64,000 bases of DNA from Delphinus delphis (lineage: Eukaryota; Chordata; Mammalia; Artiodactyla; Delphinidae), in NCBI RefSeq assembly GCF_949987515.2, contig NC_082691.1:59155740-59219739 (forward strand). The letters run 5' to 3'. The notes under the pieces were generated by a model. It was not told the origin of the DNA and ran no database searches. It saw nothing but the letters and a program-made list of their open reading frames with translations. Every line of letters begins with the position of its first letter. The first letter of the stretch is position 1. Shown here in pieces: positions 12,001 to 24,039 of the stretch. The translations under genes and the position numbers were made by a program.

Positions 12001-12142
12001 TTTACTGCAGCAGCTTAGTTTGTACCTTGACTCGTAAATCCACTGTCATACTTTACGTGTTCCTTGTAAACATCAGTAGAGAGACATGACTCTGAAAATG
12101 GAACAGTAATATATGGTATTATCTACAAGAAAACCAGATGCC

Positions 12143-12194
12143 TCCACAGCCTAGAAATTTCCTTTTCTTCCACAGCCTAGAAATTTCCTTTTCT
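12143..12194 (+). repeat. Perfect 26-bp tandem duplication
   Basis: The 26-mer starting 'tccacagcctagaaatttcc' occurs twice head to tail with no mismatch (12,143-12,168 and 12,169-12,194). Perfect identity points to a recent event or an assembly artefact. Confidence 0.97.
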
Positions 12195-12611
12195 CAGTGT
12201 CTAGCAGTGATCAGGCCCCGAGACACTGGGACAAGTCTAAAATGCACAAGAGACCAAAGTAGACACCTGAATGCAAATTTATTAATTTACTGGGAGAAAT
12301 AAAACAGCAACAGTCCTGTAAGCATAATTAACACATTCTCTCCCCTGTGATGAAACTACATAGAAATCCAAGTTATCAAAAGCCATTTCAGAAATGTTTA
12401 AAGTTCATGGAATCAACTCATTCTCTCTCTGTAGGCAGACCTATATGGAACTTAGAAGGTTGCTTCATGAGCATGAAATCAAAACAAGGAGAAACCAACG
12501 AATCAAATGTCTAGTGAATGTCCTTTCAACCTTGTGACCATAGTGACAGGAAGTACTCAAAATCAGATGCCTAAGTCTACTATATTTACCTTCGCATTAG
12601 AAAAGGTATTG

Positions 12612-12950
12612 CGGACTTCCCTGGTGGTGCCGTGGTTAAGAATCCGCCTGCCAATGCAGGGGACACGGGTTCGAGCCCTGGTCTGGGAAGATCCCACATG
12701 CCTCGGAGCAACTAAGCCCGTGCGCCACAGCTACTGAGCCTGTGCTCTAGAGCCCGTGTGCCACAACTACTGAAGCCCGTGCGCCTGGAGCCCGTGCTCT
12801 GCAACAAGAGAAGCCACCACAATGAGAAGCCCACCCACCACAGCGAAGAGTAGCCCCCGCTCGCCACAACTAGAGAAAGCCCACACGCAGCAACAAAGAC
12901 CCAACGCAGCCATAAATAAATAAATAAATTTATTAAAAAAAAAAAAAAAA
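12612..12950 (+). mobile_element. CHR-type SINE, long form
   Basis: This is a 339-bp copy with head 'ggacttccctggtggtgccg', repeated 'caactactgaagcccgtgcg' modules, and an (aaat)n then A-rich tail. Flanking duplications are only approximate. Confidence 0.93.
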
Positions 12951-13149
12951 GAAATGTTGTTGCAACTGGGACAAGGAAAAGGTCAGAGACCGACAGTAAG
13001 GCTTCCTTTTCCCTGGAGAACAGGCACTACCAATGTTTTCCTCTGTGATCCTTCTTTTCTTATCCCAAGGGCTGGTCCAAGAGAGTGTTGCTTGTCTTTA
13101 TATGAGATTTTCACCTGTTTTGGAAGAAAAGAAAAAAATATCTCCCTGG

Positions 13150-13363
13150 GCTTCCCTGGTGGCACAGTGGTTGGGAGTCCGCCTGCCGGTGCAGGGGACG
13201 TGGGTTCGTGCCCCGGTCCGGGAGGATCCCACATGCCGCGGAGCGGCTGGGCCCGTGAGCCATGGCCGCTGGGCCTATGTGTCCGGAGCCTGTGCTCCGC
13301 AATGGGAGAGGCCACAACAGTGAGAGGCCCGCGTACTGCAAAAAAAAAAAAAAAAAAAAAAAA
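13150..13363 (+). mobile_element. CHR-2-type SINE
   Basis: This is a full copy with a long A tail (about 24 nt). The exact duplication 'atctccctgg' lies at 13,140-13,149 and 13,364-13,373. It yields long artefactual ORFs in several frames. Confidence 0.96.
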
Positions 13364-13869
13364 ATCTCCCTGGATTGGTGGACTTTCTGGAAACAATTGT
13401 GTTAATTCTGAGAATATGGTATTTATTAATTTTCGGTGGTAAACTTCTTTTCTTTTTTGCCATGATGGTGGCAGCAGACTGGTAGATCTTTTTCATGCCT
13501 GTCTTTGGTAAATTGAAAAGTTGGCAGCACTTCATCAGATCCTCCTTTTTTTTAAAAAACTGAGTCATAAAGCCTAAAGGCCTGGAACTACTGTTCTATC
13601 CTCCCGCAGATGAACAAACACTGTTTTTGACTGACACATTCTTAAGATATGGTAATGACTTCAAACTGGTTATACTGAAATTTTCTGAGCCTTCAAGCTA
13701 TCCTTTGGGTGATTCATTTTTTATTCATTTTATGGCTCTAAATTCTTAGAGGTTTTATTTTATCTCATTTACAAGTTAGCAGGGCATATCTTTATAGCCC
13801 TCAAGTATTTAGAACATCCTATAAACTCACTTTCTAAGAGCACAAGAAGTATGTCGTATTACAATAATA

Positions 13870-14100
13870 ACATCTACCATTTCTTGAGCATATACTATAT
13901 CCCAGGCCCTGTGAATTCTTTTCTTTATATGGATTAATTTAAGTAGCCCTTTCACAACACTATGAAGTAATTATAATTATTATTTGCATTTTAAGATGAG
14001 ATGATTAGGGTGTAAAGAGTTTATTAATCTGTCCAAGATCACATAGGTAGCAGCAAGACCTAGAACTAAAAACAGGCTTCTGATTCCAAAGTCCATTTTC
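13870..14100 (-). repeat. MIR element
   Basis: Antisense MIR phrases: 'tcttgagcatatactatatcccaggccctg', 'cacaacactatgaagtaatt', 'aagatgagatgattagg' and 'gtccaagatcacataggtag'. It is old and diverged. Confidence 0.85.
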
Positions 14101-14402
14101 ATATATGTCTCTCAAAAAATCAGGGTCTGCCTTCTCATTAGGAAATTAAACCCTGGTTTCCTGTGAGATAGTAAAACTAATGAGGCCTAGTATATTTTTG
14201 AATATTTGATAATTTAAAAATATTTGGTGCTAAACCTAATTCACCCTATCCACAGAAATACATAAACGACTTGCATTTTCTAGGGAAAAAAATGAAAATA
14301 CTTCTTAATAACTCCCTCTATCCTTTTTTAATCTTCTATTTGTGAACATTTTGTCCCTAAAATAACTTCTGACTGCAGCTTTATCAAGAACAGTATTTCT
14401 TT

Positions 14403-14634
14403 TTTATACATTTATTTGTTTATTTATTTATTTTTGGCTGCATTTGGGTCTTTGTTGCTGCGCATGGGCTACTCTTCGTCGCGGTGTGCAGGCTTCTTAT
14501 TGCAATGGCTTATCTTGTTGTGGAGCATGGGCTCTAGGCACGTGGACTTCAGTAGTTGTGGCACACTGGCTCAGTAGCTGTGGCTTGCAGGCTCTAGAGC
14601 GCAGGCTCAGTAGTTGTGGCGCACAGACTGGTCA
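14403..14634 (-). mobile_element. CHR-type SINE, 5'-truncated
   Basis: The copy is antisense: '(ttta)n ttttggctgcatttgggtc', the body repeats 'gcaggctcagtagttgtggc', and it ends at 14,634 without the tRNA-like head. Confidence 0.9.
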
Positions 14635-15403
14635 TTGAGATGTGTGCTTGTCTTGGAAAGCCAGTGCCATGACAATTTTCTGGGCCTCACTTTATCCATT
14701 ACCACAGCTTCTTTGGTGCCTGCCAATGTCTAATGTCTCCTAAGTGACTGACACAGACCCAAGCAACCTTTCAGAAGTGCATCTGTGGCTGAGGCTGGCT
14801 TCTGTGGATATTGTCCCCACGACACACAGCCAGCTGTTCTTGAAGAAGGGCCCCCTCCTCAATTCAAATCAGACTGCCGGTGTCCCATGCTCCTTGTGAA
14901 GAATGAGACCGTATTTCAGGAATTCTGTGACTGCACACGGTGACCACAGGGCACCTTTATCCACTAACCTCCTTCTCAGCCAGTATTAATGGGTCCCGAA
15001 AGGTTCATCAGAGAGTTGGGTCTCCAAGGAGGATAGAGCCTTGGGCATGTCTCTCATGCCCAAATAAAAACATTTTTCCAAACCCAATTCAAGCTGTTTG
15101 AGTACTGGTTACAAATATTACTACTGTTTTCTTGCATTAATTAAGGATATGTTTATGACTCTCTGGATTAATAAACTTCTTTGCTCCCTGGATCTTGCCT
15201 CGCATGAGCTGAGGTGCTGAAAGTCCTGGAATGAAATGGAGGCAGAATATTCATCTCTGGGCCAGTCCTGAGAAATTCACCTGTAGATGCCTTGAATGCC
15301 GAGGGAACCTCCTCAGACATGAGAAAGAGTCATAGATTTCGGATTTTCTAGGCTCTGGACACACTTTCAATAGTCTAACCATCTCCCTGACTTTCCTCAA
15401 GAG

Positions 15404-15895
15404 CAGTACCGTGCAAAAGAAATATGATGTGAGCCACATGTCATTGTAAATTTTCTAGTAGCCACATTTTAAAAGAGTAAAAGAAACAAGTGAAATTAAT
15501 TTTAATAATAAATGTTATATAACCAATATTAAAAAATCATTTCCTCATAGAATCAATATTAAAAATTATTAATGAGATATTTCCATTCTTTTATCATGCA
15601 AAATCTTTGAAATTTGGGGTCTATTTTATACTTCCAGCACATCTCAATTTGGATCAATCTCATTTCAAGTGCTCGATAACCACACGTGACAAGGACCTAC
15701 TGGATAGCACAGGGATCTATACTCAATATCTTGTAATAACTTATAATGGCAAAGAATCTGGAAAAAAAAAAAAGAATCACTTTACTGCACAGCTGAAACT
15801 AACACAACATTGTAAATCAATGATATTTCAATAAAAACTTTTTTAAAAACAGCCACGTGTGGCCAGTGGCTACCGTATTGGACAGTGCAACTCAA
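15404..15895. mobile_element. hAT-like nonautonomous DNA transposon (split by L1)
   Basis: The ends are diverged inverted repeats: 'cagtaccgtgcaaaag' on the left and 'taccgtattggacagtg' on the right. The interior has 'gtagccacattttaaaagag', 'gtgaaattaattttaataat' and 'cagcacatctcaatttggat', matching a common hAT-Charlie-type element whose name I do not assign. An L1 3' end is inserted at 15,683-15,845. Confidence 0.75.
15683..15845 (+). mobile_element. L1 3' end inserted in hAT element
   Basis: 'ggatagcacagggatctata', 'ctcaatatcttgtaataact', 'aactaacacaacattgtaaa' and 'atatttcaataaaaac' form the L1 3' terminus with a polyadenylation signal. Flanks 'ccacacgtg' and 'ccacgtgtg' are an imperfect duplication. 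Confidence 0.88.
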
Positions 15896-18059
15896 GAGAA
15901 AGACCAAGAGGTCACTTAGAATCTAGCTACTGCCAGAACAGTCAGGAGGCTGGAGATGCTGTAATGTACTCTACCCCTTGGTAGGGGTAATAGAGACTGA
16001 TGCTTCCAATGCCTCTGTCCCAGGAAAACGCCTGGGCAGGCGCCCTGATATACGTTCAGTACTTTCACACAGTCTAATGCCACGTGAACTTAATTACTAG
16101 GATAGAAAAGTAGCTCCTCACCATGAAGTTCACCTTTAACCCCTAAAGACATACTTCATGTTAGTATGTTAGAATGACATACTTAGTAAGTTCAGAATGA
16201 AACCCTGAACAGCTATTGCCCTTAGAAATTAAGGGCAAGGCTTAATTCTTCCAACGGTTAATTTTAGGTTTGAATGTGCTTTGAGACCAAGAAGTCAGAA
16301 AGCTATCCCATCCCAGATCAGCCATTCAAAAACCTCTGTAGTCCTGAGAACTCAAAAGGATTGGCAAACCTCATCCAGTGCCACCAAAAGAAAATTCCTA
16401 CATCTGTCCATGCTCGGCAGAACTCTGGGAACACCCTGACAGTTAGCGCTGTGAACTGGGAATAAGGAAGGCCTCCTGTGCGACTAGAGCCAGTTACATT
16501 TACATGTCCCTGCAGACAAGCTTGGATCCAGGCCTTTCTGCTGTGCCAGGATGCAAACTGATAGGGCCACTGGGGACTTTTCAAGAGAACTAATTTGACT
16601 CATTAGGGACTCTAATAGTCGCATATGCAACATAACTTCTTTCATTAATCAGACAAATGCAAAGGATACTCTCAGCCAAAAGATAAGTCAGTGATCCCCG
16701 AGGAGCTATTTTGTTCCTTTTCCTGCTCCCTAAGCCTGCTAGTCATGCAATTTAATCGTAAACCTTCCTTTTTCTCTGTGTCCATCTCAGGGTGATGGGG
16801 CTATTGTTGAGGAGAGTTTATATATCACCTGTGTCTGTTCACACAGCACCGGACACTCAACCATGTGCCTGCAAGATACCCCTGCATCACGCACCTGCAA
16901 AATGTGGTGGAACGGTACAGACTACCAAATACACTCCTTTTCTACAGAGCCCTTGGGGGGCACCAGACTTGTGACCCCTCCATAGGCATTTCAAATACAG
17001 GTCCAAGTCTACTTCTCATCACCTCTAAACTCACGGCCAAGAATCCATGAACCAAATACCAGACTATTTCAGATTCAGGCCATCTTACTAATAGGGCAGT
17101 TATCCCTAATAGAGCAGCCTTCACAGTATGAAATTTTTCTATGACTCTGTTCAACCAGTATTTAAATATCCACTACAGTTATGGGTTTCACTCGTTATTC
17201 ACTTCGATTACCTCTCCAGCAACCTACCCATAAGAATTCCATGCAGTTCTGGAGAAACTTCAGGCTTTTTGAGACCTACGCAATAGGACTCTGAAGTCTG
17301 AAATATAGCGAAACAATAACTGTTTTGTAGATGGTACGCATGAAATTTTCAGGTTTACTTGCACTCTGCGGTCTCTCAGGAATATCATCTTTTGCTAGGC
17401 ATACTATGAGAAACAGATAAGCCAGAATGTTCAGGATTGCTGTTCCTTCCCCTGAGAATACCAATATTTACTCTAAATTGGTTTAGATCTGGAAGAAACA
17501 GAATGTCCATAGTATTTTAACTTGATTCTATTATTAGCAAGGAAATATTCTGTTGCTTATTTGTCAGGCTTTTTGTGGGTTTCTTACTGTAACTTTTACA
17601 TTGTTTCTTCTTTTTTAAAGAAAAAAAAATATATGGTGTGTTTAATTACATTTCATAGAATTATTATCCCTGAATCATAATTCTGTTAGTACACCAGTAT
17701 AGAGATTATTTCTTAATATTTAGGTGAGAACCATTTCCTTCTGTTTTTGAGAATAATTCTCTAAACTCATTTCCAGTAATGGCACTCTTCCCCAAATCAA
17801 AGGTTTAACAAGGGAGATGCAAGCAGAATAATCATAAAAACACAAAGCAATACAACAGCAACAAAAAAATTCTAACTTCCAATAACAGCTCAATTTAGAA
17901 GAGAGTTTATATCTTCAGAACAAAAGCATTGCTCCTTGACTTTGTAACCAGTCAAAATCTGTGTATTCTACAGAAAATCTGTGGTTATTCCCAGAAAACT
18001 ACCCTTTACTGCTTCTGCCTCCATTAGATTTCCTAAGCACTAGTGTTTTATTTTTTCCA
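15896..18059. other. Intergenic stretch, mostly unique
   Basis: About 2.2 kb with no SINE or young L1 and only short chance ORFs. No exon-like structure was recognised. Confidence 0.4.
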
Positions 18060-18305
18060 ACTTTATTGGTGTGTAATTTTTTTTTACATCTTTATTGGAG
18101 TATAATTGCTTTACAATGGTGTGTTAGTTTCTGCTTTATAACAAAGTGAATCAGTTATACATATACATATGTTCCCATATCTCTTCCCTCTTGCGTCTCC
18201 CTCCCTCCCACCCTCCCTGTCCCACCCCTCCAGGCAGTCACAAAGCACCGAGCTGATCTCCCTGTGCTATGCGGCTTCTTCCCACTAGCTATCTACCTTA
18301 CGTTT
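18060..18305 (-). mobile_element. L1 3' end fragment (younger subtype)
   Basis: Antisense: 'catctttattggagtataat', 'gtgttagtttctgctttata', 'acatatgttcccatatctct' and 'gatctccctgtgctatgcgg'. It is the same subtype as 55,910-56,045 and, in opposite orientation, 38,455-38,690. Confidence 0.92.
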
Positions 18306-18545
18306 ACATTGTTTCTTTTCAGCCAATCATTAGTGAGGGAAAGTTAAGTCTGATGAATTCCACTTTGGAGTTTATAATTATTGTACATACATCATGATGA
18401 GCATTATTCTATATTCTCTCCAAGCCTGACATTCTTGAAGGATATAGTCCTATTCCCCCGAGGATTGTATTCTAAGTAATAGGATAATCTAACAAATGAC
18501 CTATTCTATATCAAAGGGGAGAGCTTCCTATAAATTACATCTTTT

Positions 18546-18654
18546 TTTGTTTGTTTTTGGCCATGCAGCATGTGGAACTTCTCCAACCAGGGATTGAACC
18601 CGTGCCTGCTGCTTGGAAGCATGGAGTCTTAACCACTGGACCACAAGGGAAGTC
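18546..18654 (-). mobile_element. Short CHR-like SINE
   Basis: The copy is antisense: a T-rich start, 'ggccatgcagcatgtggaac', ending 'ccacaagggaagtcc'. Near-identical duplications 'taaattacatctttt' and 'taaattatatctttt' flank it. Confidence 0.93.
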
Positions 18655-18879
18655 CTAAATTATATCTTTTCAAAGGATATATCATGATCATTATGGCCAG
18701 GCTTTACTGCACTGCTGCAGAAGACTAATTTATTTTCCTTGACAATAATTTTATGAGTTAGAATAATTTGGGGAAGGCAATAGTAAAAAGGCTTTTGTAA
18801 TAGCACTGAGGAAGATTAGGATGGGAGTAACGGTCATGGTTGTTTTCCTGCAAGACACCCATTTCCATTTCCTTCTCTC

Positions 18880-19400
18880 CCCTTCCTAACAGCATCCTAA
18901 TTTGGGTACCAGTAAGACTCTTTTTCATGTACGTCAGGGGAAACCGTCACACCCAACTCCAGAGAAAAACTGTTTTGAATTAAGGATAATACTATGTCCC
19001 TTGTTATACTTACTGGTGCTGGAACCCAGGCCTAAGCTGATCTGCACATGGCATACCTCTGACCCCAGGGACTGGTTCAGGAAGAACATAGTAAACCTGT
19101 TTGGGCTGATAAGAAATGAGAAGAGACATGCAGAAACTTCTGAGAAAGAGTTTTCCTTGTTCTTGCAAGAGAATCACAGGAAAAAATACTCTTTCTTTGG
19201 ACATTGAGGAGAGCATATGTGAAGGCAGCATTTTGCCATAAGAAAGCCAGTGTGAAGATGAATCCGACAAACAGTCCTAACAGGCTGAACTAGGCTGAAC
19301 CTGAAGCCCACCCTTCTCCAGACTTCCATTATGTGAACCAATGAATTCCCAGTTACATGAGCCAATAAAAACTAAGTGGAGTCTGGTTTTCTGTTACTTT
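18880..19400 (+). repeat. Old LTR-like interspersed repeat
   Basis: The right part has 'ttccattatgtgaaccaatgaa', 'catgagccaataaaaact' and 'ggttttctgttacttttggg', the usual 3' end of a common old mammalian repeat. The left limit is uncertain. The small ORFs across it show no family resemblance. Confidence 0.5.
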
Positions 19401-19459
19401 TGGGCAAAAGTATCCTAAGTGAAAAGGTGAGTTAGTTTTAATTTTGTTTCATTTTCCAA

Positions 19460-19990
19460 ATGTTTAAAAGCTTAAAAACAATTTTTACAAGCAAGCATAT
19501 GGTAAAATTCAAGCAGTGTAAAAAGACAAAGAAAATGTCCATCTCATTTCAGACATCATTCAACCTCTCCAGAGTCAACCACAGAATAAGTTTCACAGAT
19601 GTACATGTGTGTGTGTTCTTGTTTCTACTCAAGCAGAAGCACAATGTACACATTTTTCTAACATCTTGTTTTTTGTACTTTCTATATCTTGGAGATTATT
19701 TCAAATCACACCTATAGATTTACCTCATTCTTTGTAAAGCCTGTGTGGTATTCTATTGTATAGATGTACCACAATTCCTTTAACCAATTCTAATTTTTTG
19801 CCACTATAAATAATGATGAAATGAACATCCATAAATTTAACTATTTGAACAAAGATATGAATATAAATCTGAGGATAGATTCCTAGAGTGGAATACCTGG
19901 GTCAAAAAGTGTATACATTTTATATCTTAATAGTTATTGCCAAAATTGATAGAACCTCTTTAGAAGGGATTTTGGTAATAGCTATTAAAA
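19460..19990 (-). mobile_element. Old L1 3' region
   Basis: Antisense phrases such as 'atagatgtaccacaattcct', 'ttaaccaattctaa', 'gaatacctgggtcaaaaagt' and 'gttattgccaaaattgatag' follow the order of old L1 copies. It is strongly diverged. Confidence 0.65.
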
Positions 19991-20474
19991 TATAAAATGC
20001 ATACATATTTGTATAGTCAAATACATTTTTTTTCCCTTGTACTCTACCAATTGCTCAAAATTATAGCGCATTTTAGATTGATTACTATTTGGACCACAAC
20101 TATTTGTTTTCTCTATTTTTCTGGAGTTTTTAATTGCCTTCTATTTCTCTTGGGAAAAGGAATATGCCTCCTTCACCATATCCAAATAACTTCCAACACC
20201 TTATTTATTCTATCTATAGCGTGGAATTTATTCTTTTCGTATTACAGACATTCTTTTCGGTCCCCACTGAGTTCTTGTTCCAATTTGGAAAGACATTTCT
20301 AGGCCTTCAGTGCTAGCAGTCATTTGGGATTTCTGTTCATTGAACCCTGGGTTAGGTCCATGTTTTTCTGTACTCCAGGTCATTTTCTTTCTAATTTCCC
20401 TCGCTCCTGTTTTTTCTCAATTACATCAAGTAAATTCCTAAGAAAAGGAGTTTCTGAGTTCTTCAATTTCTTTA

Positions 20475-20606
20475 CAGTGGGCCCTCCCTATCCATGGTTT
20501 TGGCATCCACCATTATGGGGGGCCAACTGTAAGGGACTTGAGCATCTGTGGATTTGGTATCCACGGGGGTCCTGGAATGAATTCTCAGAAAACCAAGGGA
20601 TGACTG
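20475..20606. mobile_element. MER2-like (Tigger) miniature DNA transposon
   Basis: The inverted ends are 'cagtgggccctccctatcca' on the left and 'accaagggatgactg' on the right, directly flanked by TA on both sides (20,473-20,474 and 20,607-20,608). The interior 'aagggacttgagcatctgtg' and 'ggtatccacgggggtcctgg' match MER2. At 132 bp it is internally deleted. Confidence 0.92.
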
Positions 20607-21020
20607 TATCTTGTTCTATTGCTTACTTGACAGTTTGACTCCAAGTTTCCAACCTCAGAAAATCTCTGAGGTTTTACTGGGCAAATTCACTCCTACTGCC
20701 ACTGCAGCCCCTCCTGATTGTATCTGGGTTGTGGCTTCTTTCTCTCTGTTTAATCCATCACATGATTCCATCTCTTTTCTGACTTCCATAAAATTTTAAA
20801 AATCTTTCATCTCTTGGTGATTCTCTTCCTATTCTCTTCATTCATGTAATTTTATTTCCTTTTTTGATTTTTGTTCCTTTACTATCATTTTAATTGCATC
20901 CAGACCAAATACATGTGTACAGTTTGCCATTCAAGTGGGAAGCCTCTCCCTAGTCCTTCTTATTTTTCCGAGTCTCAAAATAATTTTGTTGGTTGTCATC
21001 ATACATAAGAATTTACCTGT

Positions 21021-21050
21021 CTACTTTTTCCATGAAAAAGGAAAAAGTAG
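21021..21050. other. Perfect 11-bp inverted repeat (hairpin)
   Basis: 'ctactttttcc' (21,021-21,031) and 'ggaaaaagtag' (21,040-21,050) are exact reverse complements with an 8-nt spacer. No gene is nearby. Confidence 0.9.
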
Positions 21051-22388
21051 CTCATGATGAGATCTAACCTCTTATATAATTGTATAAATTTGAACTTCCA
21101 GAAATATTAGTCACTTAGCACTTCAGGATGGTTTTAAAATAGCACCATAGATGTCATAGGAATTCACTTGTCTCTTTCCCAACAAAGTACTTAAGGAAAC
21201 AACTGAATGTGTATTCCTATTAAGTATTGGTAACAGCCTGAACTTTTTTGTAGCATAGATGGAGTATGACTCAGGATGGAATCGTATTGCTCTGGAACTA
21301 AGTGGGTGTGAGTGGAATGACGTGATGCATTATTTATATTTTGTAATTATTAGCGATTCATTATAAACACATAACCTATAAGCAGTAGTGTGCTAGTAAA
21401 TGATAGTCAACTCTTCAGGGAAAAAGAGTGTGAATATATATATATGTTTATTGTAAATTTTTATAAAATAAAGAATGTGTAGCATAAACTTACAAATAAT
21501 AATAAAATATACAGTACTTTTATTGTAACTGCCACATAGCCAATGGATTCTTACACACTGCTTTTGCCAAACTTTTGTATCTGTGGCCAAAATATGGTTG
21601 CAATTGAATTATGATTTGACAAATGGAGTTGCAGCCCAGTCTGCTAACTCTTTTCCTGATAAATCTATTGTCATTAAATCTGACATATGTAGTCAATTTT
21701 TCACGACGTTTTTGCTTAACAACGAGCTTGCAAAATTTCTAAAAATTTAATAATCAGCTCTGGCAAACTGGCACAAGCGAACTCCAGGACATCTATAAAC
21801 TCCCCTTCGGGGGATCAAAATGAAGACCCACCTATTTTTGTTACCCAAACAATACTTCTCTGATATCATGAAAACATCCTTCTTCTCAGTAATCCCCACT
21901 CTCTAACCATTCCTCATCTCCCACCATATGAAATCCATACACCCCAGTGACTGAGAGGTTAGCCCCACTTAGGTCACCTACAGAAGAGAAAACTAGAAAT
22001 TCGGCTGTTCAACCAAGGTGGCATATTAGGCTGGGGCTAAGCTGTTGCTGGTATCACAGCCACATGGTGGCACTATTGAAACACAGGTATTGCAACTGCC
22101 TCAGTACCCCTCCCCACACCACCCCCACCTCAGCTTGCTCCCAGTTATGCAAAGCTTTACAGCGCACCAGCCTACACCTCCTCTGAAAACCTAGCATCCC
22201 TCTCCCCTTTCACACACAGCTCCTTTCATGCAGGAAATTCCATCAAGGCAAACAAGCTGATGCACATTCTGCTTGTTAAAAGTTATATAACAGGACCTTC
22301 TGGTGGCGTCTGTCCCAGCAAGTTCTACTTGTTGACCTCTGGTTTTTAGACCCTGTCATCCATATGTCACTGGGAGCCGTCCTGTCTC

Positions 22389-22415
22389 AGATTTACCTGT
22401 GATGCAGGTAAATCT
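22389..22415. other. Perfect 11-bp inverted repeat (hairpin)
   Basis: 'agatttacctg' and 'caggtaaatct' pair perfectly around the 5-nt loop 'tgatg'. The arms contain ACCTG/CAGGT, an E-box-like core. Confidence 0.9.
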
Positions 22416-23351
22416 TTGACTACCAGTTCAGGGCCTGGGGAAGCTCAAGCCCTTTTTATAATGTATCTGTCCTTAACTTATTTGCATCTTTCTGTCTTTT
22501 GCTGTCCACTGTATCTACATGGCCTGCTAGGTTTCATTCCACATTAAACCCCAATGGAAATGCTCCATTATTTATCATCTTCCATAAGAAATTCAACAAA
22601 ACTCAGCATTTTTGTGTTTGGGCGAATTGCCCCCAATTTCATGTAAATATCCCAGAGAGGGACTCTAATTGGCCCAGCTTGGGTCATGTGCCTACCACTG
22701 GGCCAGTGTATGGTCGGGAGGTTGGGATAGTATGACCGACCAGATCTGTATCACATGCCAGCTTCTATGATGGGGGCAGTATGAGTGGCAGCCCAGAACT
22801 GCACGGAGTGAGGAAAGGAGAACACTCCAAAGGAAATGGAGAAATCTTACCTGAAGATGAAAGACAGAAATGCTGAAAGAACAAAAGCAACAAACATTCA
22901 CTCCTGGTAGAGATTCGACCCTTCCTCGTGGCTAGTTTGTCCTTTTTGGGGTGTTTTAACAATTCCTAGAGAACAACAGGGAAAGGTATTCTTTGTAGGA
23001 AACAATTGTAAAATGAAAACATATTTAACACAAAGCAATGCTGAAGGATGTCCTTTGAAGCATTCCTTTGAAATACTAGCTTATCTATTATGAAGTTTAG
23101 ATTTTAATATTATTGGTGTTTCTCACAGTGGGGCATAAGTTTGCATGCTTTCCAACTCTCTGATGTGTGGAATTATTTTACATTTTCACTTAATGTGACA
23201 CAATAATTTAGAACCTTCAGTGGTAACATTAAGAAGATCCCTTATGCTACTTAGGCAGAGGCAAAAAAGGCAAATAATCTCACTGCTAGTTACTTACCAT
23301 GATTCTAGCTTTATGGTTTTGTATCTTATAAGCTTTTTCATCTCTTAAATG

Positions 23352-23397
23352 TTCTGTATTAAAATATGATTATATTCTGTATTAAAATATGATTGGA
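23352..23397 (+). repeat. 23-bp tandem duplication
   Basis: 'ttctgtattaaaatatgatt' begins at 23,352 and again at 23,375, with only the last bases differing. It is AT-rich. Confidence 0.9.
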
Positions 23398-24039
23398 ATG
23401 TGAGTGTTATGATAGGAAGCATTAACAAAGTAGTTCCCTTTGTCCTACTGAGTTTCTGGTATGCCTGTTGCCGTCTGAGTGTCTCACCATTGGAAGGCTA
23501 TCTTGTATCTTGAATCTCTGTACCACATGTACTCTTCCAAATAGGGTTTAGAGCAGCCAACTTCAAACTGGGTACTCATGCTCCTAGGGTACGAGAAGAC
23601 TCTCCCAAAACACATGGTGATTGGATAGTTTTAATGCAACCAATTTCCAGTTCTCAATTTCCACAGGTCCCTTTCCTGACAGCCCCCTCTGTAGGCCTGC
23701 CAATGTCTCCTTTTACACATTCACCCTTCTCCCCCCTCAGAGAAGACGGACACATCTCTCTCCCTACCTGAATCTTACCTTGGTGCATTGCTCCAGGCTA
23801 TAAAAATTTCGAAGGCAACTCAAAAGGGGAAAATTAGACATGCGCTGCTCTTGAGGGGGCATCCTCCCATTCCCTACCTTCCCCCCAAAAAAGCAAAGAA
23901 AGCCTCAGTAAAAAGTACTGAAGTCTTATCTTATCTAGGTAACAACTCTCGGCAAGTCTCCATGCCTCCTCTATCTCCTGTCTCTGTTACGTGAAATTAG
24001 GCTTCAGAAGGATATCATCTCAATTGTTTAAATTTTAAA

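Larger units (their letters stand above)
20610..24039. other. Intergenic stretch without young repeats
   Basis: About 3.4 kb with no CHR SINE or clear L1. It contains two perfect hairpins and a 23-bp duplication listed separately. Diverged old repeats are likely but not assignable. Confidence 0.4.

Noticed and set aside
12954..13442. 162-codon ORF and its antisense counterpart
   Set aside because: Both run through a CHR-2 SINE and its A tail. The same peptide fragments appear at every SINE of this subtype.
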